A stretch of 64,000 nt of DNA. Origin: an uncultured Clostridia bacterium. Its GTDB lineage: Bacteria > Bacillota > Clostridia > Oscillospirales > Acutalibacteraceae. Both the position numbers and the translations under genes were made by a program. The stretch is from the NCBI GenBank assembly GCA_946407065.1, contig CAMJMQ010000004.1:1-64000 (forward strand), given 5' to 3'. Each line of letters opens with the position of its first letter. The stretch's first letter is position 1. Below, piece after piece: positions 16,272-30,099 of this stretch. Under the pieces are notes generated by a model. That model was not told where the DNA came from. It did not search any database and was given only the letters and a program-made list of their open reading frames with translations.

Positions 16272-17285
16272 ATGGATATCGCATTGGATCTCGGCACCGC
16301 CAACGCCCGACTCAGGGTCAACAATAATGAAAACGCCATCGACCAGCCCTCGGTCATCGCGTATAATAAAGATGATAAAGTGATCCTCGCCGTGGGTGAT
16401 GAAGCCTATGAGATGCTCGGCAGAACCTCGGCAAAGATCAACGTCGTGTTTCCGCTCGAGGGCGGCGTCATCGCCGAATCAGGGCTTGTTGAGGAGTTGG
16501 TCAACATCTTCATGGCGGAGGTCTGCACCAGCCGCGTCGTGATGCCGCGTGTCGTCGCGTGTATCCCCGGTGAGATCACCGAGGTCGAAAAACGCGCGAT
16601 CGTCGGCGCGATCTCGAGCTTCGGCGTCAGACGCGTCCTGCTGATCGAAGCGGCTAAGGCGGCGGCGTTCGGCAGCGGCAGAGATATTATGTCGCCCCAC
16701 GGCGTGATGATCGTCGACATGGGCGCGGGCACGGTCGATATCGCGGTCATGTCGCTGGGCGGTATGTCCGTCAGCAAGACCATCAAGACCGCGGGCAATC
16801 GAATGGATGAGGAGATCATCAAGTATGTGCGCCGCAAGCACGGACTGATCATCGGCAAGGCGATGGCGCGATCCTGCAAGGAAGCGATCGCCTGCGCCGC
16901 AGAAGCGGACGAGGATAAAACCTTCCGACTCAAGGGCAGAGATTCTCTGCGCGGACTTCCCCGCGCGATGGAGGTCAACGCTGTCGAGATGCAGGAAGCG
17001 ATCGCCGACATCACCACGATCATCATCAACGCGATCATCGATGTGCTCGAGGATACCCCGCCCGAGCTGCTCGGCGACATCCAGATGGACGGCATCATGC
17101 TCACCGGTGGGCTGGCTCAGCTCGACGGCATGAAGGAACGGCTCGAAAAAGAGACCGGCATCACGGTACATATCGCGCCCGACCCCGCCGACTGCGTCGT
17201 AGCGGGCTGCTTCAAGGCGACGGAATTCATCGAAGAAGCCGAATCCCAGCGCAGCACCCTCAATCCGCTGATGACGGTCTATTAA
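16272..17285 (+). CDS. MreB/Mbl-family bacterial actin paralogue
   Basis: MreB-type actins form membrane-bound filaments guiding cell-wall synthesis. The 337-aa protein has the phosphate-1 motif DIALDLGTANARL, VPMPR-like VVMPRVVACIPGEITEVEKRA, the phosphate-2 motif MIVDMGAGTVDIAVMSL, and the adenosine motif GIMLTGGLAQLDG. The start at 16272 follows AAGGAGAACGC. No mreC, mreD or other rod-complex genes lie near. The phosphate-1 loop lacks the usual Thr-Val-N-T run, and this locus may be an accessory paralogue (MreBH- or Mbl-like) rather than the main mreB. Confidence 0.85.
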   Translation: MDIALDLGTANARLRVNNNENAIDQPSVIAYNKDDKVILAVGDEAYEMLGRTSAKINVVFPLEGGVIAESGLVEELVNIFMAEVCTSRVVMPRVVACIPGEITEVEKRAIVGAISSFGVRRVLLIEAAKAAAFGSGRDIMSPHGVMIVDMGAGTVDIAVMSLGGMSVSKTIKTAGNRMDEEIIKYVRRKHGLIIGKAMARSCKEAIACAAEADEDKTFRLKGRDSLRGLPRAMEVNAVEMQEAIADITTIIINAIIDVLEDTPPELLGDIQMDGIMLTGGLAQLDGMKERLEKETGITVHIAPDPADCVVAGCFKATEFIEEAESQRSTLNPLMTVY

Positions 17286-17400
17286 TGAGGAATTAGGAAT
17301 TAGGAATGAGGAATGAATGGTGGGCTTTGCCCACACCTGATATAGTAATGGTCATTGCGAGGAGTTGGCGATACAATAACGCGGCAATCAAAATAAATAA

Positions 17401-17432
17401 CGCTTGCAACTCTATTTTGGAGTCGCAAGCGT
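17401..17432. terminator. Strong hairpin, possible terminator after mreB-like gene
   Basis: AACGCTTGCAACTC and GAGTCGCAAGCGTT pair over about 13 bases, with one bulge. The T-run is weak, so the role is tentative. Confidence 0.45.
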
Positions 17433-17698
17433 TCAGACTGTAGAAAAACCTATCAAAGCCTTCCTTTGGGAAAGGAAGGTGCCTCCGAAAGGAGGCGGAT
17501 GAATTGTATAGATTGTTTGAGCGAAGCGAGTCACATTCTTTTACGTTGGTGATTAGAACAAAGGTAAAATCAGGGTTTCTCCCTTCGGTCGGTCAATTGA
17601 TACAATTCCTCAGTCACCGTTCGGTGACAGCTCCTTTTCCCAAAAGGAGCCTTGGAAATCGGCTACTCATTTTTTATTCTATACTTTTTCGACAAACT

Positions 17699-17735
17699 GA
17701 GAGGTACCGACTTTTTCGTCAGTACCTCTTTTGTT
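17699..17735 (+). terminator. Intrinsic terminator, plus strand
   Basis: GAGAGGTACCGAC-TTTTTC-GTCAGTACCTCTTTTGTT: an 11-bp stem followed by a T-run. Confidence 0.65.
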
Positions 17736-17800
17736 ATTTGATGAAAGGAAAGGCGGAATCAATTCCTAATTCCTAATTCCTCATTCCTAATTATTCCAAA

Positions 17801-18559
17801 TCACCTTTCATTCTTCCTCTTCTGGAAGCCGTACGCCAACTTCAGCAGCAGCTTTTCGGGGGCGAATCGACGGAAGAACAGTCCCGCCTTCATCATCAAG
17901 CCGGGAATGATGACCAGCTTGCCCCTGAGCGCGCCGTCGATCGCGATCCGCGCGCATTCCTCGGACGAGATACCGTCCACGGCAAACTTCACCTTGGCGA
18001 CGTCGTTGAACTCCGTGTTCACAGGACCCGGACAGAGTACGGAAACATGCACATGACTGCCCTTTTGCCGTAGCTCCTCATAGATTGCCTCGCTCAATCG
18101 CAGAACATAGTTCTTGGTCGCGTAATAGGTCGAGAGCAACGGCCCCGGCATAAAGCCCGCGGATGACGCAACATTGAGGATGATACCGCTGTCGCGCTTG
18201 ACAAAATCGCGCAAAAACAGCTTTGTCAGGATATGCACGGCGGTCACGTTGACGTCGATCATGTTCAGCTCGGTATTGAGATCCGTCTTGACGAATTCAC
18301 CCGCTAAGCCAAAGCCCGCGTTGTTGATGAGCATGTCGATCGTCTCATCCTTCACGGTTTCATACAGCGCGTAGCAATCCGACTTCTTCCCCACATCCGT
18401 GACGATGCAACGCACCTCGACGTTTTTGAGTTCCTTTTTCAATTCCTTGATCCTGTCCTCGCGACGTGCGACCAAGATCAGATCCCAGCCCATTGTAGCC
18501 AGATAACGCGCCATATCGCGTCCGATACCCGATGACGCGCCGGTGATCAATGCTTTCAT
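17801..18559 (-). CDS. Short-chain dehydrogenase/reductase (DltE-like SDR)
   Basis: This is a classical SDR oxidoreductase of 252 aa. It has the cofactor motif TGASSGIG at the N-terminus, NNAGFG near residue 88, the catalytic Ser in NVASSAGFMPGPLLS and YxxxK in YYATK. The Arg after the second strand (VARRED) suggests NADP preference. The C-terminal GLMMKAGLFFRRFAPEKLLLKLAYGFQKRK is like the membrane-associated tail of SDRs acting on lipids or ketones. The substrate is unknown. It is convergent with the mreB-like gene and appears monocistronic. Confidence 0.9.
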   Translation of the reverse strand: MKALITGASSGIGRDMARYLATMGWDLILVARREDRIKELKKELKNVEVRCIVTDVGKKSDCYALYETVKDETIDMLINNAGFGLAGEFVKTDLNTELNMIDVNVTAVHILTKLFLRDFVKRDSGIILNVASSAGFMPGPLLSTYYATKNYVLRLSEAIYEELRQKGSHVHVSVLCPGPVNTEFNDVAKVKFAVDGISSEECARIAIDGALRGKLVIIPGLMMKAGLFFRRFAPEKLLLKLAYGFQKRKNER

Positions 18560-18705
18560 ATTACCGCCTCCTGTTAACTTGTTATGTTTACCACAGCTCC
18601 GAGGGAGCTTCGCAATGACTTTATTAAAAGTTTACATCTATCCACTTGCTTTTGTCAATCATTTTCGATAGAATAGTGTCGAACAATCATTAAGGAGCTG
18701 AACCT

Positions 18706-19542
18706 ATGGACTCCATCAAAGAAATGTGGAACCGCTTCACTCAGAGCATCGTCAATTATCTGCCCGATCTCGGAGGGGCGTTGGTCATCACCGTGATCGG
18801 TATCGTGATCTCACTGATCATGGTATCCCTCACGCGCAAAGCGTTACAGCGCAAGAAGGTCGACCCCTCACTGGTCGACTTCATCTCACGATGCATCCGC
18901 CTGTTGATCTATGTCTTCACCCTGCTCGCCGCCATGTCGGCGCTGCATATCTCTATCACGGGTATTGTCGCGTTCTTCTCGGCGGCTGCCGCGGCGGTAG
19001 CCTTGGCGCTCAAAGACCGACTCAACGATATCGCCAGCGGCATCGTGATTCTGTTCACCAAGCCCTTTGTCACGGGTGATTTCATCGAATTCACCAAGTA
19101 TTCGGGCTTTGTGCAGAAGATCGACGTCATGCACACCAACATCCGCACCTATGACGGCACCAACGTCATCATCCCGAACTCGGTCATCTCCAATGCCGAG
19201 GTAAACAACTATACCACCCATCCGCAGATCCGTGTCACGATCACCGTTCCTATCCCCTATGACGCGAACATCAAGCAGGTGCAAGCAATACTAACCGAAG
19301 TGATTGAGAACACCGATCATGTGCTGGATGACGAGAAGTATCCGAAAAAGGTCAGGCTGGAGAAATTCGGCGAAAGCGCGCTGGAATTCACCGTGCGCTG
19401 TTACTGCGAGTACAAGGATTACTGGACGGTTTATTACGCCCTGATGGAAGGCATTAAGAACACGCTCGACGAAAACAAGATCGCCATCCCCTACAATCAG
19501 CTGGATGTGCACGTGGTCAACCAAAAGGATAATAAACAATAA
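18706..19542 (+). CDS. mscS: Small-conductance mechanosensitive channel (MscS family)
   Basis: MscS channels release solutes on hypo-osmotic shock. The 278-aa protein has three predicted membrane helices (about 20-42, 63-85 and the pore helix 90-110). The pore helix is Ala/Gly rich (GIVAFFSAAAAAVALALKDRLNDIASGIVILF). It is followed by the beta domain GDFIEFTKYSGFVQKIDVMHTNIRTYDGTNVIIPNSVISN and the alpha/beta vestibule. Length matches the E. coli-type minimal MscS. ATG at 18706 with AAGGAGCTGA upstream. It is followed by tRNA-Leu. Confidence 0.95.
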   Translation: MDSIKEMWNRFTQSIVNYLPDLGGALVITVIGIVISLIMVSLTRKALQRKKVDPSLVDFISRCIRLLIYVFTLLAAMSALHISITGIVAFFSAAAAAVALALKDRLNDIASGIVILFTKPFVTGDFIEFTKYSGFVQKIDVMHTNIRTYDGTNVIIPNSVISNAEVNNYTTHPQIRVTITVPIPYDANIKQVQAILTEVIENTDHVLDDEKYPKKVRLEKFGESALEFTVRCYCEYKDYWTVYYALMEGIKNTLDENKIAIPYNQLDVHVVNQKDNKQ

Positions 19543-19543
19543 C

Positions 19544-19572
19544 TTGATTTTGACAGACAAATGATATATAAT
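19544..19572 (+). promoter_or_regulatory. Sigma-A-type promoter for tRNA-Leu
   Basis: TTGATT (19544-19549) and TATAAT (19567-19572) are separated by 17 bases, about 65 bases before the tRNA. It overlaps the mscS stop region. Confidence 0.65.
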
Positions 19573-19576
19573 GGGT

Positions 19577-19627
19577 AATTGAAAATGGAGCAACAATCAT
19601 TTTCAATTATCCATTTTCAACTTTCAA
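19577..19627. repeat. Heptad repeat TTTTCAA in the tRNA leader
   Basis: TTTTCAA, TTATCCA, TTTTCAA and CTTTCAA at 19600-19627, with a complementary AATTGAAAATGGA at about 19578. It lies in the 5' leader of the tRNA transcript. Confidence 0.6.
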
Positions 19628-19636
19628 TTTGTATAA

Positions 19637-19719
<83 letters not shown>

Positions 19720-19720
19720 A

Positions 19721-19757
19721 AGCAAAAACCTGTCACAAAAGTGGCAGGGTTTTTGCT
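19721..19757 (+). terminator. tRNA-Leu terminator
   Basis: AGCAAAAACCTG and CAGGGTTTTTGCT form a long stem ending in a T-rich arm, starting two bases after CCA. An identical copy sits at about 20141-20177 in the duplicated segment. Confidence 0.7.
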
Positions 19758-20342
19758 TTGAATGATTCATTCTTCAGTTTTCAGTCTTCAATTTTCAGTT
19801 CTGTTCGACAGGTTTTCTAAATGAATACTGAAAACTTAAAACTGAAAAATGAATAACGCTCTTGTTGCGTAAGAATAGATTAATCGCTATACATAAATTT
19901 GTGTTTTCAGTTCAAAAAGGGCATCCCATTGGATACCCTTTATCTATTATACAAGCAAAGTGCGTATGACAGGACTTGAAGGCGACTGTGCCAAGAGATA
20001 AGCGTGAGCGCATCTCGCAGGTAAAATCAGTCCGGTGGACTGATTTTAAGGAGAGAGCAGATGACCTTTTGTACGGGAGCAGATAGCAACATGCGACATC
20101 ATACAACTCCAATGAATCAAACACCTGTCAGGCGCACCAAAGCAAAAACCTGTCACAAAAGTGGCAGGGTTTTTGCTTTGAATGATTCATTCTTCAGTTT
20201 TCAGTCTTCAATTTTCAGTTCTGTTCGACAGGTTTTCTAAATGAATACTGAATACTGAAAACTTAAAACTGAAAAATGAATAACGCTCTTGTTGCGTAAG
20301 AACAGATGAATCGCTACACATAAATTTGTGTTTTCAGTTCAA

Positions 20343-20369
20343 AAAGGGTACCCATTTGGATACCCTTTC
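20343..20369 (-). terminator. Terminator after the ADP-ribosylglycohydrolase gene
   Basis: On the minus strand AAAGGGTATCC-AAAT-GGGTACCCTTTTT follows the stop at 20381. A second copy of the hairpin lies at about 19917-19941 in the duplicated segment. Confidence 0.75.
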
Positions 20370-20380
20370 ATTTTCTCGTA

Positions 20381-21481
20381 TTATTCGATTGTGTCAGCGA
20401 GCAGGTCGGCGACGTTGGTGATGACGTCAGCGATCTCCAGCTGCTCCTTCCACCTGTTATCGATCGCGTCATAGCCGATGTACGCACCGAGGATGTTACC
20501 GGCGATCGCGGCGGCGGAGTCGCTGTCGCCGTTCTGATTGACGGCGGTGATGATGCACTCGGAAAAGTCATCCTGATACTTCAAAGCGCAATAAATCGCT
20601 GTCGCGAGCACCTCATCGGCATACCAGCCCTCGCCGAGCTGATGGATATTGTTGAGATCGGTGTCATCGTTTTCGGACAGCTTGACCGCCTTGCTGACGA
20701 TGTTGACGAGCTTATCGATATCCTGTTCCTCGCGGAAGATCTCAGCGATGTCAGCCATCGACCGCTCTACGATCTCCTTTAAGGTAAGCTCTTTCTCATT
20801 GTAGAGGATCCTGTAGATGATCTCCGCCAGAACCGCGGCAGGCATATAGCCGAGCGGATGGCTGTGCGTGATGGCGGCACATTCCGCCGCCTCGAGCGCG
20901 ACCGATGCGATATCGTCACATTTCTTCACCATGCCGAGCGGGGCGACGCGCGTAATACCGCCGCCGTCGTTTGCGTTATTGATTTTTGATTGGATAAAGC
21001 TCTCCACATGCTCATGATTGACACGCTGATCTCTGCGAGCTTGCAGCGCGTTCAGGCAGGTAACAACGGGAGTACGTCTTTGGAACAGCTCGGGCACATC
21101 CTTGATGACAACGGAAATAAAGCCGTCGGGATAATCGGGAGAATCCTTGATCACCTTGGTGGACGCCTCTTCAAACGTCATTTCCTGCGTAATGAGCCAG
21201 TCCTGATACGCGATGTTGGCATATTCTCTTAAAGGAGCGCTCAAGCCGGTTTTCTTCAATTCGTCATATACGATCATCGCCGCCGCGGTGAACAGCGTCA
21301 TCTGGGTATCGTCGGAAATGATCGCCTTATGACTATTCGGGCTGATACGATATCTGCGAACGCCCTTTTCTCCGTACTGACGGAAAATAGTCGATTCACT
21401 GGAAAACTCAACGATGTAGCCCAACGCGTCGCCTGCCGCGCCGCCGATCAGCGAACCTCTGACTCTGTCTTTTATATTCAT
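20381..21481 (-). CDS. ADP-ribosylglycohydrolase family protein
   Basis: DraG-like hydrolases remove ADP-ribose from proteins or small molecules using a binuclear Mg centre. The 366-aa protein has RGSLIGGAAGDALGYIVEF at the N-terminus, the metal-binding SDDTQMTLFTA, the His-bearing ITHSHPLGYMPAAVLAEIIY, and the C-terminal NQNGDSDSAAAIAGNILGAYIG that supplies further Asp ligands. All expected acidic residues are present, so it is probably active. The target is unknown; no ADP-ribosyltransferase gene is visible nearby. ATG after AAAGGAGATTGC. Confidence 0.92.
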   Translation of the reverse strand: MNIKDRVRGSLIGGAAGDALGYIVEFSSESTIFRQYGEKGVRRYRISPNSHKAIISDDTQMTLFTAAAMIVYDELKKTGLSAPLREYANIAYQDWLITQEMTFEEASTKVIKDSPDYPDGFISVVIKDVPELFQRRTPVVTCLNALQARRDQRVNHEHVESFIQSKINNANDGGGITRVAPLGMVKKCDDIASVALEAAECAAITHSHPLGYMPAAVLAEIIYRILYNEKELTLKEIVERSMADIAEIFREEQDIDKLVNIVSKAVKLSENDDTDLNNIHQLGEGWYADEVLATAIYCALKYQDDFSECIITAVNQNGDSDSAAAIAGNILGAYIGYDAIDNRWKEQLEIADVITNVADLLADTIE

Positions 21482-21523
21482 GCTGCAATCTCCTTTACTG
21501 TTTCAATTTATCGTACCTATCGA

Positions 21524-23008
21524 TCAACCGCGATAGAGCTTTTTTGTTTCATATTTCGGCTCGGTAGTGAGCAGGATACCCAGCTTCTTCAACGTGCGGG
21601 TATCGGTCTCGGAGAGGATGACGGTAGCGTGAGCCTCGGCACCGCGGAGCTTATCGAGCTGCTGCATCGCAAGTCGCGCGGTAGGATTGGTGACCGCGGA
21701 GATCGACAGTGCGATCAGGATCTCGTCCGTGTGCAGGCGCGGATTGACGGAGCCGAAGTGCTCGACCTTGAGCTTCTGGATCGGCTCGATGACCGCCGCG
21801 TCGATCAGGTCAACGCCCTTGGGGATGTTGCCGAGGTGCTTCATCGCGTTGAGCAGCATCGCCGAGCACGCGCCGAGCAGATCGGAGGTCTTGCCGGTGA
21901 TGATGGTACCGTCGTCCAGGCTGATCGCGGCAGCGGGGCTGCCGGTCACCTCTTCCCTGTCAAGCGCCGCTTTGATCACGGGTCTGCAATCGGCGGTCAG
22001 CTTGTTCTGCTTCATCAACAGCCCGATCTTGTACGCTTCATCGGGTGAGCCGTTACCTTTGGTCTGGTTACACAGCGCCGTGTAATAGCGACGGATGATC
22101 TCCTGATTGGCGGCTTCACAGGTCGCCTCGTCATCGACGATACAGTTGCCTGCCATGTTGACGCCCATATCGGTGGGCGATTTATAGGGAGAATAGCCCA
22201 AAATGCTCTCGAACATCGTGTTGAGCACCGGGAAGATCTCGATATCACGGTTATAGTTGACGGTGGTCACGCCGTAGGCTTCCAGATGGAACGGGTCGAT
22301 CATGTTGACGTCATTGAGATCGGCGGTCGCCGCTTCATAGGCGACGTTGACCGGATGCTTTAAGGGCAGGTTCCAGATCGGGAAGGTCTCGAACTTTGCG
22401 TAGCCCGCCTTGATGCCGCGCTGATTCTCATGATAGAGCTGTGACAAACAAACCGCCATCTTTCCCGAACCGGGACCGGGCGCGGTGATGACTACCAGTC
22501 GGCGTGAGGTCTCCACATAATCATTCTTGCCGTAGCCGTTCTCGCTGACGATCAGATCAACATCCGCGGGATAGTTCGGGATGCTGAAATGATGATAGAC
22601 CTTGATGTCGTTCTCTGTCAGACGTTCCTCAAATTTAACAGCGGCAGGCTGATCGGCAAAGCGGGTCAGCACCACGCTGCCCACATACAGCTCACGGCTG
22701 CGGAACACATCGATCAGACGCAATACGTCCAGATCGTACGTGATGCCCAAGTCGCCGCGCACCTTGTTCTTTTCGATATCATCGGCGTTGATAACGATGA
22801 CGATCTCCGCCTCATCCTTGAGCTGCATGAGCATTTGCAGCTTTGAATCAGGCTTGAAGCCCGGCAGTACGCGCGACGCGTGATAATCGTCAAAGAGCTT
22901 TCCGCCGAATTCCAGATAGAGCTTGTCGCCGAATTGGGCGATGCGGTCGCGGATATGCTGGCTTTGCATATCCAGATACTTTTGGTTGTCAAAACCGATT
23001 TTCATCAT
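21524..23008 (-). CDS. DUF1846 family protein (putative P-loop ATPase)
   Basis: The 494-aa protein matches the DUF1846 family, conserved in anaerobic Firmicutes. It begins MMKIGFDNQKYLDMQSQHIRDRIAQFGDKLYLEFGGKL, the family signature. It carries ITAPGPGSGKMAVCLSQLYHE, a P-loop-like glycine-rich motif, around residue 175. The C-terminal half contains TGKTSDLLGACSAMLLNAMKHLG and a Rossmann-like layout. Structures are known for the family but its biochemical role is not settled. It starts after AAAGGAATGGT and reads toward the ADP-ribosylglycohydrolase with a 42-bp gap, so the two may be cotranscribed. Confidence 0.88.
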   Translation of the reverse strand: MMKIGFDNQKYLDMQSQHIRDRIAQFGDKLYLEFGGKLFDDYHASRVLPGFKPDSKLQMLMQLKDEAEIVIVINADDIEKNKVRGDLGITYDLDVLRLIDVFRSRELYVGSVVLTRFADQPAAVKFEERLTENDIKVYHHFSIPNYPADVDLIVSENGYGKNDYVETSRRLVVITAPGPGSGKMAVCLSQLYHENQRGIKAGYAKFETFPIWNLPLKHPVNVAYEAATADLNDVNMIDPFHLEAYGVTTVNYNRDIEIFPVLNTMFESILGYSPYKSPTDMGVNMAGNCIVDDEATCEAANQEIIRRYYTALCNQTKGNGSPDEAYKIGLLMKQNKLTADCRPVIKAALDREEVTGSPAAAISLDDGTIITGKTSDLLGACSAMLLNAMKHLGNIPKGVDLIDAAVIEPIQKLKVEHFGSVNPRLHTDEILIALSISAVTNPTARLAMQQLDKLRGAEAHATVILSETDTRTLKKLGILLTTEPKYETKKLYRG

Positions 23009-23225
23009 ACCATTCCTTTCCCCTGTATTTAAATCCTTAAAAATATAAATACATATTTTTTATACCACAAATCCGCTATCGTATAAATACGTGAAAGAAA
23101 AATGATGAATTTTTGTATGACAATGATGTAACCGTCAGCCGCATCATATACATAGACAAACGGTGAGACTTGTGATAAAATACAGATACCGGTCAACGGA
23201 TTCTGCAAGAAAGGCGGGACGGATC

Positions 23226-23828
23226 ATGTCAAAACGAAAGATACTGATCATTATCAGCTGCATCTTCCTCGCCATCGCGGGAATACGGATCCTGCCCGCG
23301 ATCTACACGACGAGAGAAACCGTCGCCGATACCAATGTGCCGAAAACATACTTCATCGATACCGCCGATGATCCGATCGAGGGACATCTCCCGACGCGCA
23401 ATGCCGCCTGTGTCGTCGCCTATGTCATGCGGTATTGCGGCGATCAGGTACAGGGCAATGAAATCTATGTCGATATTGACAGTCATATCGGCAGGATCCT
23501 GCCGTGTGATCTGGTAAGATTTTTTCACGACAAGGGTTATCAGGCAAAGGCATATCACGGTGATCTGAGCACGCTCAAAATACGCTTGAACGAAGGCGTG
23601 CCGATCATCGTCTGCATCCGTGACGGCAAAAGCACCCACTACGCCGTTTTAGTCGGCTATGATGAAGATCGCCTGTATCTGGCTGACCCGAACACAGATA
23701 ACGTCTATGACGCAAATAAACCCTACAACCGGGTTGTTGAGAATGAGGAATTCCGAAATATATGGAAATCCGACTTTTTGATCTCGGATCATGTTTATAT
23801 CACGGCAAAGAAAAACGCTGAGCCTTAA
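23226..23828 (+). CDS. Membrane-anchored C39-like cysteine peptidase family protein
   Basis: The 200-aa protein has an N-terminal signal anchor (ILIIISCIFLAIAGIRILPAIY) and an extracytoplasmic papain-like domain. Candidate catalytic residues are Cys in LPTRNAACVVAYVMRYCG, His in GKSTHYAVLVGYDEDRLYLADPNTD, and the Asp that follows in ADPNTD. The Gln usually preceding the Cys in C39 peptidases appears to be Asn here (RNAAC), so activity is uncertain. The ATG at 23226 with AAAGGCGGG upstream is preferred to 23163. It is monocistronic, with the terminator overlapping its stop. Confidence 0.75.
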   Translation: MSKRKILIIISCIFLAIAGIRILPAIYTTRETVADTNVPKTYFIDTADDPIEGHLPTRNAACVVAYVMRYCGDQVQGNEIYVDIDSHIGRILPCDLVRFFHDKGYQAKAYHGDLSTLKIRLNEGVPIIVCIRDGKSTHYAVLVGYDEDRLYLADPNTDNVYDANKPYNRVVENEEFRNIWKSDFLISDHVYITAKKNAEP

Positions 23829-23843
23829 GTCCAGCGTTTTTGT
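23813..23843. terminator. Bidirectional terminator over the C39-like stop
   Basis: AAAAACGCTG and CAGCGTTTTT pair around AGCCTTAAGTC, which includes the stop codon TAA. It serves the convergent membrane gene as well. Confidence 0.8.
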
Positions 23844-24407
23844 TTATTCCTTGATCGTATTGATAGGGCCGTAATAGATGATGTTTCGGTTGAAGCCGAT
23901 GATCGGGAACATGATATACGGCACGAACATCATGCCCCATGCCCACGCGGTCTTCAGTCCGAACGCCTTTGCCGTCTTATGATAGATCTTGAAGAAAACG
24001 ACAAAGGATAGGATCAGCATCACCAGCGCCGCGATAAAGAAGAGGATTCCGATGATCATCACGACAATCACGGAGGTCGGGAGCGGCACACCCGGAACGA
24101 CAGCCAGTGAAGAGACGCCGCCGACGGCAAAGAGAACCTCTCCGGTAATGAAGCTGAGCGCGAAAATACCGAAGTAGATCACCCCGCGCCAAAAATACTT
24201 GGTCTCCCACAGCTCTTCGAACAGCACATAAACATTATAAAGCGGAATGATGCCCTTCCACCCGGGAAGGTGCATTTTTTTATAAGTGAACCAGCATCCG
24301 ATCAGCTGAACGCCGAGGAGCAAATGCGAAAAGATCAGGAAGACAATCGACATCAATACAGATAAGATAGAAGCGGCGCCGCCGTAGCCAAAATAAATCG
24401 GAAACAT
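23844..24407 (-). CDS. Multi-pass membrane protein (DUF5684-like)
   Basis: The 187-aa protein has four or five hydrophobic helices. A conserved loop, YKKMHLPGWKGIIPLYNVYVLFEELW, resembles the GxPGWxxxIPxYN pattern of DUF5684 membrane proteins. A second segment reads YHKTAKAFGLKTAWAWGMMFVPYIMFPIIGFN. Function is unknown; members often sit near signal peptidases or secretion genes, which is not the case here. ATG after AAAGGAGATAAAAT. It reads toward the C39-like gene. Confidence 0.78.
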   Translation of the reverse strand: MFPIYFGYGGAASILSVLMSIVFLIFSHLLLGVQLIGCWFTYKKMHLPGWKGIIPLYNVYVLFEELWETKYFWRGVIYFGIFALSFITGEVLFAVGGVSSLAVVPGVPLPTSVIVVMIIGILFFIAALVMLILSFVVFFKIYHKTAKAFGLKTAWAWGMMFVPYIMFPIIGFNRNIIYYGPINTIKE

Positions 24408-24460
24408 ATTTTATCTCCTTTCAATCATCAATCTTAGGAACGGATAACGGGTAGATGCTG

Positions 24461-27286
<2,826 letters not shown>

Positions 27287-27455
27287 GGTTTCACTTCTTT
27301 ATATTGCAATATAGCGATACATGGAACGGTTTCGGTACGTCGCAAGCGCCGTACCCTACGATCAACATTCATTATTATTGAAAAAAGAACAATAAATGGT
27401 TTCGTTTATTTGATGATTGCCACGGTACAAAGCAGTACCGTGGCAATTTCGATTT
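27287..27455. repeat. uvrA-ftsH gap with REP-like hairpin and terminator
   Basis: A REP-like palindrome lies at 27334-27359 (GGTACGTCGCAAGCGCCGTACCCTAC). A long hairpin at about 27419-27447 (TTGCCACGGTAC/GTACCGTGGCAA) directly follows the ftsH stop on the minus strand and may end the dnaB-ftsH transcript, although it lacks a clear T-run. Confidence 0.6.
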
Positions 27456-29381
<1,926 letters not shown>

Positions 29382-29394
29382 TCCTTAGTGTGCG

Positions 29395-29555
29395 TATGCC
29401 TCCCTATGGTAAAGGGAGGTGGCACAGACGCGCGCGTCAAGTGCCGGAGGGTTTCCGCAAAGCGGAGGGAGATCATCTTCCTATTCTGAAAGACAACCCC
29501 CGGTCATCTTACGCAAGCGTCCGATGACAGCCCCCTTAGGAAAGGGGATCTTTGT
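29395..29555. repeat. Hairpin repeat between hpt and ftsH
   Basis: CCTCCCTATGGTAAAGGGAGG is followed by GGCAC-AGACGCGCGCGTCAA-GTGCC, with a GACGCGCGCGTC palindrome (29429-29440) at the apex, then GGAGGGTTTCCGCAAAGCGGAGGGAG. It is inside the presumed operon and could lower expression of ftsH relative to hpt. Confidence 0.6.
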
Positions 29556-29559
29556 ATGT

Positions 29560-30099
29560 TCATTCGTATATCTCAGGCTTGAGTACGCCGATGTAGGGCA
29601 GATTGCGGTAATACTCCCGGTAATCCAGACCGTAACCGACCACAAACTCATCGGGCACATCAAAGCCGACATAATCCACGTCGATCTCCACCTCACGGCG
29701 GGAGGGCTTATTGAGCAGGGTACAGATACGCACGCTCTTGGCGTTCTTCGCCGAAAAATACTTTTTGATAAAGTTCAGCGTATTACCGCTGTCGATGATA
29801 TCCTCTACGATGACCACGTTTTTCTCATCAATAGGTTCTGATAAATCCTTGATGATATTCACGCGACCGGTGCTCTTGGTGCCTTTTCCGTAGCTGGAAA
29901 CGCACATAAAGTCGATCGTGCACATCATATCGATGTTTTTCAGCAGATCCGCCATGAACTGAACGCTGCCCTTGAGCAATCCGACAAAGACGATCTCATC
30001 CTCGCCCTGATAATCTTGCTCGATCTGCTTGGCAAGGCGCTTGGCGGCTTCTTTGATCTCTTCCTCCGTGATCAAAACTTTTTGTAAATCCTTATGCAT
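29560..30099 (-). CDS. hpt: Hypoxanthine phosphoribosyltransferase
   Basis: Hpt salvages hypoxanthine and guanine to IMP and GMP using PRPP. The 179-aa protein has FVGLLKGSVQFMADLLKNI near the N-terminus, the flexible catalytic loop region CVSSYGKGTKSTGRV, and the PRPP motif VVIVEDIIDSGNTLNFI. The base-binding YVGFDVPDEFVVGYGLDYREYYRNLPYIG is at the C-terminus. Its ATG overlaps the tilS stop by eight bases, consistent with coupled translation. Confidence 0.96.
   Translation of the reverse strand: MHKDLQKVLITEEEIKEAAKRLAKQIEQDYQGEDEIVFVGLLKGSVQFMADLLKNIDMMCTIDFMCVSSYGKGTKSTGRVNIIKDLSEPIDEKNVVIVEDIIDSGNTLNFIKKYFSAKNAKSVRICTLLNKPSRREVEIDVDYVGFDVPDEFVVGYGLDYREYYRNLPYIGVLKPEIYE

Larger units (their letters stand above)
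17286..17800. repeat. Gene-free 0.5-kb repeat block after mreB-like gene
   Basis: It starts right after the stop codon with heptads TGAGGAA/TTAGGAA (17286-17316) and the hairpin GGTGGGCTTTGCCCACACC. It ends with the complementary heptads TTCCTAA/TTCCTCA (17761-17797). Between them are an inverted GATTGCC-type remnant (17351-17395), two terminator-like hairpins and two inverted copies of the composite GAATTGTAT repeat (about 17455-17540 and 17575-17660). I see no gene. Confidence 0.75.
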
